DNA from: JBBTRN01 sp038065175
GTDB taxonomy: Bacteria; Patescibacteriota; Doudnabacteria; UBA920
NCBI GenBank assembly: GCA_038065175.1
Contig: JBBTRN010000025.1
Location: forward strand, 1 to 9,107
Reading direction: 5' to 3'
Length of the DNA stretch: 9,107 nt
This document shows, one piece after another, positions 6,424 to 9,107 of the stretch (positions within the stretch are counted from its first letter, which is position 1; every line of letters starts with the position of its first letter). The notes under the pieces are model-generated. The model was not told the origin of the DNA. It searched no databases and was given only the letters and a program-made list of their open reading frames with translations. The translations under genes were made by a program, and so were the position numbers.

Positions 6424-7104
6424 ATGATGTTATTATTGTTTAAATATATGTTGAACCAAAATAACATCTCCCTTAAAGCATCTTTGAGGAAAACTCTTCC
6501 CAAACAGGCTTTCGTTTTTAGTCAAGAAGACTTACAGCGGCTTAAAAGCCTAAGCCAGGTAGCTCTGGCTATAATTGCGTCTGCCGGCATTGTAACCGCG
6601 GCTATAATTGCGCCAAACATTTTTAAAGTTTTTAAAACTATATCCAAATTTAAAAAAGCTTTAAGAAAAACAAACGCCCCCACAGAAACCATTGCCAAAA
6701 CTTTTTATTACTTAAAAAAGCACGATTACATAAAAATGACTAAATCGGGCAAAGATTATTTCGTTGAGATAACCCAAAAAGGTAAAAAGAAACTGCAAAA
6801 AATGAACTTCCAAAAATTAAAGGTGCCAAAATCCAATTCTTGGGACGGCAATTGGTGGATAGTCCTAGCCGATATACCTTCCAAAGACTATCGTCACCAA
6901 GCTGATCTCTTACGTGAAAAAGTCAAAAATATGGGTTTTTACCTGCTGCAAAGAACTGTATGGGTATTCCCTTTTGATCCACGCGCTGAAATCGCATTTG
7001 TGGCTAAGTATTACGGGATAGATAGATTTTTAACGGTTATTCAAACCCACTGGATTGATGAACAAGATGATGCGGTTTTAAAACAATACTTTGGACTAAA
7101 ATAA
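6424..7104 (+). CDS. Membrane-anchored winged-helix/Cas2-like (PaaX-type) protein
   Basis: A 226-residue protein. Residues about 45-63 (VALAIIASAGIVTAA) are a likely membrane helix, about 73-127 look like a winged helix (PTETIAKTFYYLKKHDYIKM, then a wing), and about 143-205 match the ferredoxin-like Cas2-type fold of PaaX proteins (WWIVLADIPSKD, LREKVKNMGFYLLQRTVWVFP). PaaX is the phenylacetyl-CoA-responsive repressor; similar proteins with a membrane helix are common in candidate-phyla genomes and often mislabelled Cas2. DNA binding is likely; the ligand is unknown. No cas1 or CRISPR repeats occur here, so CRISPR adaptation is not supported. Start is uncertain: tandem ATG at 6424/6427 or ATG 6448, none with a Shine-Dalgarno. 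The gene sits alone between two 40-bp repeats and converges on the operon ending at 7201. Confidence 0.85.
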   Translation: MMLLLFKYMLNQNNISLKASLRKTLPKQAFVFSQEDLQRLKSLSQVALAIIASAGIVTAAIIAPNIFKVFKTISKFKKALRKTNAPTETIAKTFYYLKKHDYIKMTKSGKDYFVEITQKGKKKLQKMNFQKLKVPKSNSWDGNWWIVLADIPSKDYRHQADLLREKVKNMGFYLLQRTVWVFPFDPRAEIAFVAKYYGIDRFLTVIQTHWIDEQDDAVLKQYFGLK

Positions 7105-7111
7105 TTTAGTC
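7094..7111 (+). other. Hairpin with the stop codon in its loop
   Basis: GACTAAA (7094-7100) pairs perfectly with TTTAGTC (7105-7111), leaving ATAA in the loop. The right arm is the outer end of the downstream 40-bp repeat, so this hairpin and the repeat's own inverted ends are mutually exclusive pairings. Confidence 0.5.
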
Positions 7112-7144
7112 AAACTCTTAGGAATTACATTCTTTTTGACTAAA
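7105..7144 (+). repeat. 40-bp flanking repeat, downstream copy, with 10-bp inverted ends
   Basis: Starts on the base after the TAA stop of the PaaX-like gene. TTTAGTCAAA and TTTGACTAAA are again perfect inverted ends; only five internal positions differ from 6377-6416. The two copies are direct repeats delimiting a 768-bp unit. Confidence 0.85.
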
Positions 7145-7167
7145 TCAAATATCAATTTTTGATTTTT
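7142..7167. terminator. Weak AT hairpin between convergent genes
   Basis: AAATCAAA (7142-7149) pairs with TTTGATTT (7158-7165), followed by two more T. It lies between two convergent genes and may terminate plus-strand transcription, but the stem is all weak pairs except two. Confidence 0.3.
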
Positions 7168-7200
7168 ACAAACTGACAACCAAATACCAAACTCATATAA

Positions 7201-7713
7201 TCAATTTCTAATTACTACGTTCAGCTCCACAGATACGTCGTTGGTTATGCTGTTTTTAGAAATACTAACTAAGAATATCCCCTTTTGCCCGGCTTTCTCC
7301 CCGGCCAGGGTAGCAAGATTTTCTATAGTACTGGAAGCCTTTATTGTCCACCCCGTGGCTTTAAAATACTTTTCATAAATTTGAAAGTTTTCTTCCACGG
7401 TTTTTTTGGAAAAATATCTGTAAACATTCTGGACTTCACTGCCATCTTTAGCTTTAAGGATTTCGCTTCTTTGCGGCGGCGCGCCTTCCTCCAAAGGCAA
7501 GTCTTTGGGCAATTCCGGGGCTAGTTTTCCGGGTTCTAAATAGGTAATATCTACTTTAGATGGGGTTGGCTGGGCTTGTTGTTCTAAGACTTGCTCTGGG
7601 ATCTGCTCTGGCTTTGGCTCTTTCCCCTTACCGCCCAAGAATAAAAATGCGGACAAAGACAGAAGTAAAGCCAAAATTACATACAAAAATTTTTTTTGGT
7701 TTTCGGAAAACAT
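7201..7713 (-). CDS. Single-pass membrane protein, unknown function
   Basis: A 170-residue protein. Residues 9-27 are one hydrophobic helix (YVILALLLSLSAFLFLGG) after a short polar start, so it is a signal anchor or uncleaved export signal. Residues about 28-55 are a Pro/Glu/Gln-rich linker (KEPKPEQIPEQ). The C-terminal part, about 60-170, alternates strands and helix, with 'VYRYFSKKTVEENFQIYEKYFKATGW', a pattern seen in hypothetical candidate-phyla exported proteins. I recognise no enzymatic motif. It starts 28 bp after the HepT stop and is likely the last gene of the operon from 8640, though with no Shine-Dalgarno. It converges on the PaaX-like gene. Confidence 0.85.
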   Translation of the reverse strand: MFSENQKKFLYVILALLLSLSAFLFLGGKGKEPKPEQIPEQVLEQQAQPTPSKVDITYLEPGKLAPELPKDLPLEEGAPPQRSEILKAKDGSEVQNVYRYFSKKTVEENFQIYEKYFKATGWTIKASSTIENLATLAGEKAGQKGIFLVSISKNSITNDVSVELNVVIRN

Positions 7714-7741
7714 ATTTTTAGCTTAAAACTGTTAGTCTTAA

Positions 7742-8095
7742 CTAACCCAAATCTTTTAAGATTTTTTCGATTTGTTTTTTGAAGTTTGGTAAAATATTCA
7801 CCGCGACATTCCAAATAATCTTTAAACTTACTCCGAAATATTCATGAACCAAATAATTCCTCATACCAACCGCTTTGCCCCAGTCTACCTCCGGATATAA
7901 AACTGTAAAGTTTTCAGGCAGATTTTTGGCCGCTTCTCCAATTATTGTCAGCCGCCTGATGACTGAATCTTGCTTTGCTGTATCCTCTGAAAACTGCTCA
8001 AAAGAATAGCCATTTATATATTCCTCAATCAAGCTAATCGACTCTATTATATCCAATAAATAGTCCTGTTTTCGGTATTCATGCTTATTGGTCAT
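7742..8095 (-). CDS. hepT: HepT-like HEPN ribonuclease toxin (DUF86)
   Basis: A 117-residue all-helical HEPN protein of the HepT/DUF86 family, the toxin of MntA-HepT systems. The active-site motif RX4HXY is intact: R79, H84 and Y86 in GMRNYLVHEYFGV. The conserved RRLTIIGEAAKNLP helix (47-60) is also present. In studied systems the enzyme cleaves RNA as a dimer and is silenced when MntA adds AMP groups to the motif tyrosine; Y86 is the equivalent. The start ATG lies inside the mntA gene with an 11-bp overlap, so translation is probably coupled. Length is typical. The call is firm; activity in this host is inferred. Confidence 0.93.
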   Translation of the reverse strand: MTNKHEYRKQDYLLDIIESISLIEEYINGYSFEQFSEDTAKQDSVIRRLTIIGEAAKNLPENFTVLYPEVDWGKAVGMRNYLVHEYFGVSLKIIWNVAVNILPNFKKQIEKILKDLG

Positions 8096-8384
8096 AAATT
8101 AAAACTTGCTCAGCCATTACTCTTTGTCTAATTCTTGGCTTTAAGCCGTCATAAGTCCCAACATCCACTTTCTTGCCCAAAACTTTTTGCAAATCAATCT
8201 GAAGTCCAGCCAAATCAAACAAAGTCGCTTCTTCCGGCAGTTCCACTAAAAAATCCACGTCGCTATCTGCATCTGCCTCCCCCCTCGCCACACTGCCAAA
8301 AACAGACGACCTCAAAACGCCTGCCTGCTTTAAAACCGGCAGGACTTTGATTTTTATCTCTTCGATTGTTAGGCTAGAATTCAT
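8085..8384 (-). CDS. mntA: MntA-like minimal nucleotidyltransferase antitoxin
   Basis: A 99-residue minimal nucleotidyltransferase. The signature GSX10DXD is complete: G30-S31 in VFGSVARGEADADSDVDFLV with D42 and D44; D74 in KKVDVGTYD is the likely third acidic ligand. Family members transfer AMP from ATP to the paired HepT toxin, keeping it inactive. I chose ATG 8384; a TTG two codons upstream in frame at 8390 is possible but has no better ribosome binding site. It overlaps hepT by 11 bp and starts 25 bp after the upstream coiled-coil gene. This antitoxin-first order is usual for the module, which may serve plasmid-like maintenance or phage defence. Confidence 0.92.
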   Translation of the reverse strand: MNSSLTIEEIKIKVLPVLKQAGVLRSSVFGSVARGEADADSDVDFLVELPEEATLFDLAGLQIDLQKVLGKKVDVGTYDGLKPRIRQRVMAEQVLIYDQ

Positions 8385-8409
8385 ACACAAACATTATGCC
8401 ATTAACCGG

Positions 8410-8640
8410 TTATTTTTTCAACGCCGCTTCAATTACCTGCTCAAAGCTGGCAAAAGGCTGAGCGCTGGAAAGCTTCTCTTCTTCCCGATTTTTCTGCCCT
8501 GTAAATAGCTGTTCAAGCGCCGATGTGTGAATACTTTGAGTTTTTTCTATGCTATCCAAGCGTGTCTTAACAGGCTCTAGCTCCTGCTTTAAAACATCTT
8601 CCATAGTTTTGGCTATTGCCCGCAATGTAATATCAGACAT
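8410..8640 (-). CDS. Small coiled-coil protein upstream of mntA-hepT
   Basis: A 76-residue soluble protein starting MSDITLRAIAKTMEDVLKQE. Residues about 12-45 have heptad-like spacing (VLKQELEPVKTRLDSIEKTQSIHTSALEQL) that predicts a coiled coil; the tail is polar and ends AALKK. I chose ATG 8640 because GGGAG lies about 12 nt upstream and the promoter-like boxes lie at 8694-8668, inside any longer version. ATG 8661 (MREFKK) is an alternative and would be nearly leaderless. No family recognised. Its 25-bp gap to mntA suggests it is co-transcribed with the toxin-antitoxin pair. It could be an accessory component or an unrelated first gene. Confidence 0.68.
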   Translation of the reverse strand: MSDITLRAIAKTMEDVLKQELEPVKTRLDSIEKTQSIHTSALEQLFTGQKNREEEKLSSAQPFASFEQVIEAALKK

Positions 8641-8667
8641 TGTTTTTTTAAACTCCCGCATAAATAC

Positions 8668-8694
8668 ACTATACAATAGAAACTGAAATGTCAA
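8668..8694 (-). promoter_or_regulatory. Promoter of the coiled-coil/mntA/hepT operon
   Basis: Minus strand TTGACA (8694-8689) and TATAGT (8673-8668) with a short 15-bp spacer. Both boxes are the same as those of the 4011 promoter, but the spacing is below the 17-bp optimum, which would reduce basal strength. It is the only good candidate upstream of the four-gene run. Confidence 0.5.
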
Positions 8695-8767
8695 TTCTGA
8701 TATAAAATCAGTTTAAAGGTTTTTATAAGGCTTCATCAACCCCCACGCCCGCCCCCACCCGGGGAGC

Positions 8768-8783
8768 GCGCGAGGGAACCAAC
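8768..8783 (+). repeat. 16-nt dispersed repeat, copy 2
   Basis: Exact match to 6228-6243 (GCGCGAGGGAACCAAC) within a GC-rich noncoding stretch. Downstream order of features (GC hairpin, 19-nt repeat, terminator) resembles copy 1, with about 160 bp more between them. Confidence 0.65.
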
Positions 8784-8828
8784 GAGAGGGAGACCGCGCG
8801 CGCCTACCAGCCGCCGGTTTCCCTTCTC
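8784..8828. other. Long GC hairpin in noncoding region
   Basis: Bases 8784-8796 (GAGAGGGAGACCG) pair with 8815-8828 (CGGTTTCCCTTCTC) as 13 pairs with one G-T and one bulged T. The loop is a GC-rich stretch of 18 nt. No T run follows, so it is not a terminator; it may be part of a structured RNA. Confidence 0.5.
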
Positions 8829-8856
8829 CCATTCTAATTAACTAACTTAAATGAAC

Positions 8857-8880
8857 TACCTCGGGGCAAGCCCCGAGGTA
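8857..8880. repeat. Perfect 10-bp palindrome with CAAG loop
   Basis: TACCTCGGGG and CCCCGAGGTA around CAAG. It shares the core GGCAAGCC and a following GGTAT with the palindrome at 8965-8984, like members of one REP-type family. Confidence 0.7.
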
Positions 8881-8923
8881 TCAAGGGGCAATATTATAGA
8901 ATGTTCATTCGCCGAAGCTTGCT

Positions 8924-8951
8924 ATCCGACTTCGCCAAGGCTTCGTCGGAT
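8924..8951. other. Hairpin within palindrome cluster
   Basis: ATCCGAC (8924-8930) pairs with GTCGGAT (8945-8951). The outer GGGGC (8885-8889) and GCCCC (8954-8958) can enclose it, giving a nested structure. Confidence 0.5.
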
Positions 8952-8964
8952 TCGCCCCTATTGA

Positions 8965-8984
8965 TCCCGCGGCAAGCCGCGGGG
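8965..8984. repeat. GC palindrome with CAAG loop, second family member
   Basis: CCCGCGG (8966-8972) and CCGCGGG (8977-8983) around CAAG, extended by a T-G pair. Same loop and core as 8857-8880. Confidence 0.65.
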
Positions 8985-9000
8985 TATTAGCGGAGGCGAA

Positions 9001-9019
9001 TAAAATGCAAAATTCAATA
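9001..9019 (+). repeat. 19-nt dispersed repeat, copy 2
   Basis: Identical to 6301-6319. Here GGAGG (8992-8996) lies 8 nt before the ATG inside the repeat, so a six-residue peptide MQNSIY could be translated directly ahead of the terminator, as in attenuator leaders. Unproven. Confidence 0.6.
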
Positions 9020-9027
9020 TATTAATA

Positions 9028-9058
9028 ACCCCAAAAGTATGCTTTTGGGGTGTTTTTT
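9028..9058 (+). terminator. Strong intrinsic terminator
   Basis: CCCCAAAAG (9029-9037) pairs perfectly with CTTTTGGGG (9042-9050) around TATG, with an extra A-T pair outside. TGTTTTTT follows. The T run favours plus-strand termination. No gene lies just upstream on this strand, which supports a noncoding transcript. Confidence 0.8.
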
Positions 9059-9107
9059 GGCTTCTATGCTCGCGGCTATAATAATCCCGCCCAAATCCTC
9101 GCACACA

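Larger units (their letters stand above)
8841..9058 (+). ncRNA. Possible structured noncoding RNA ending in a terminator
   Basis: No reading frame of note is present. Four or more palindromes are packed into 200 bp, and ATTCGCC (8907-8913) can pair with GGCGAAT (8995-9001) to close the set as a multibranch fold. A second ATTCGCC (8950-8956) competes for the same partner. The stretch ends in a plus-strand intrinsic terminator. I see no match to tmRNA, RNase P RNA, SRP RNA or 6S RNA. A cluster of mobile palindromic repeats is an equally good explanation. Confidence 0.3.

Noticed and set aside
6424..7104. Genuine CRISPR-associated Cas2
   Set aside because: The Cas2-like part is fused to a winged helix and membrane helix as in PaaX-type proteins, and there is no cas1, other cas gene or spacer-repeat array in the window.
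8641..8694. Longer start of the coiled-coil gene (MTFQFLLYSVF...)
   Set aside because: The first ATG overlaps the TTGACA box and the added residues span the promoter.
9077..9082. TATAAT as a promoter near the right edge
   Set aside because: No convincing -35 box at suitable spacing and no gene visible before the window ends.
1..9107. tRNA, rRNA, tmRNA or a CRISPR array
   Set aside because: I saw no tRNA cloverleaf signatures, no rRNA-like sequence and no regularly spaced repeats.

Overview
The window looks like part of a bacterial genome from the Candidate Phyla Radiation (Patescibacteria), or something close to it. Pointers are AT-rich genes with few Shine-Dalgarno sites, a membrane-anchored winged-helix/Cas2-like (PaaX-type) protein, a MntA-HepT nucleotidyltransferase/HEPN pair, small single-pass membrane proteins and a large secreted multidomain surface protein. 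This placement is inferred from gene content only; no rRNA or other marker is present. TGA is used as a stop, so the genetic code appears standard.

Layout from left to right. Positions 2-2428 (minus strand) hold one uninterrupted reading frame that runs off the left edge. It encodes at least 809 residues of an exported protein with a signal anchor, a region with 29 cysteines, an Ig-like domain, a PA14 domain, a BACON-like domain and the start of an FN3-like domain. Positions 2571-3995 are a complete insertion sequence with a DDE transposase of IS1202/ISNCY type. It has 26-bp terminal inverted repeats, a second internal copy of the core at each end, and a 15-bp target duplication. The IS sits between two divergent promoters. 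The right-hand promoter drives 4068-6155, a GC-rich gene for a 695-residue exported protein ending in a TIGR03437 ('Solibacter C-terminal') domain, probably acquired from elsewhere. It is followed by a 30-codon mini-ORF and two hairpin terminators.

Positions 6377-7144 hold the PaaX/Cas2-like gene, bracketed by two 40-bp direct copies of one sequence, each with perfect 10-bp inverted ends. This is the most unusual arrangement in the window. Converging on it from the right is a minus-strand operon, 8640 to 7201: a small coiled-coil protein, MntA antitoxin, HepT toxin and a single-pass membrane protein. Positions 8700-9107 contain no convincing gene. They hold a dense series of palindromes ending in a strong terminator, and share two exact short sequences (16 and 19 nt, same order) with the intergenic region after 6155.

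Together the genes suggest an accessory region: two surface proteins separated by a recent IS insertion, a possible small mobile or autoregulated unit, and a toxin-antitoxin operon.
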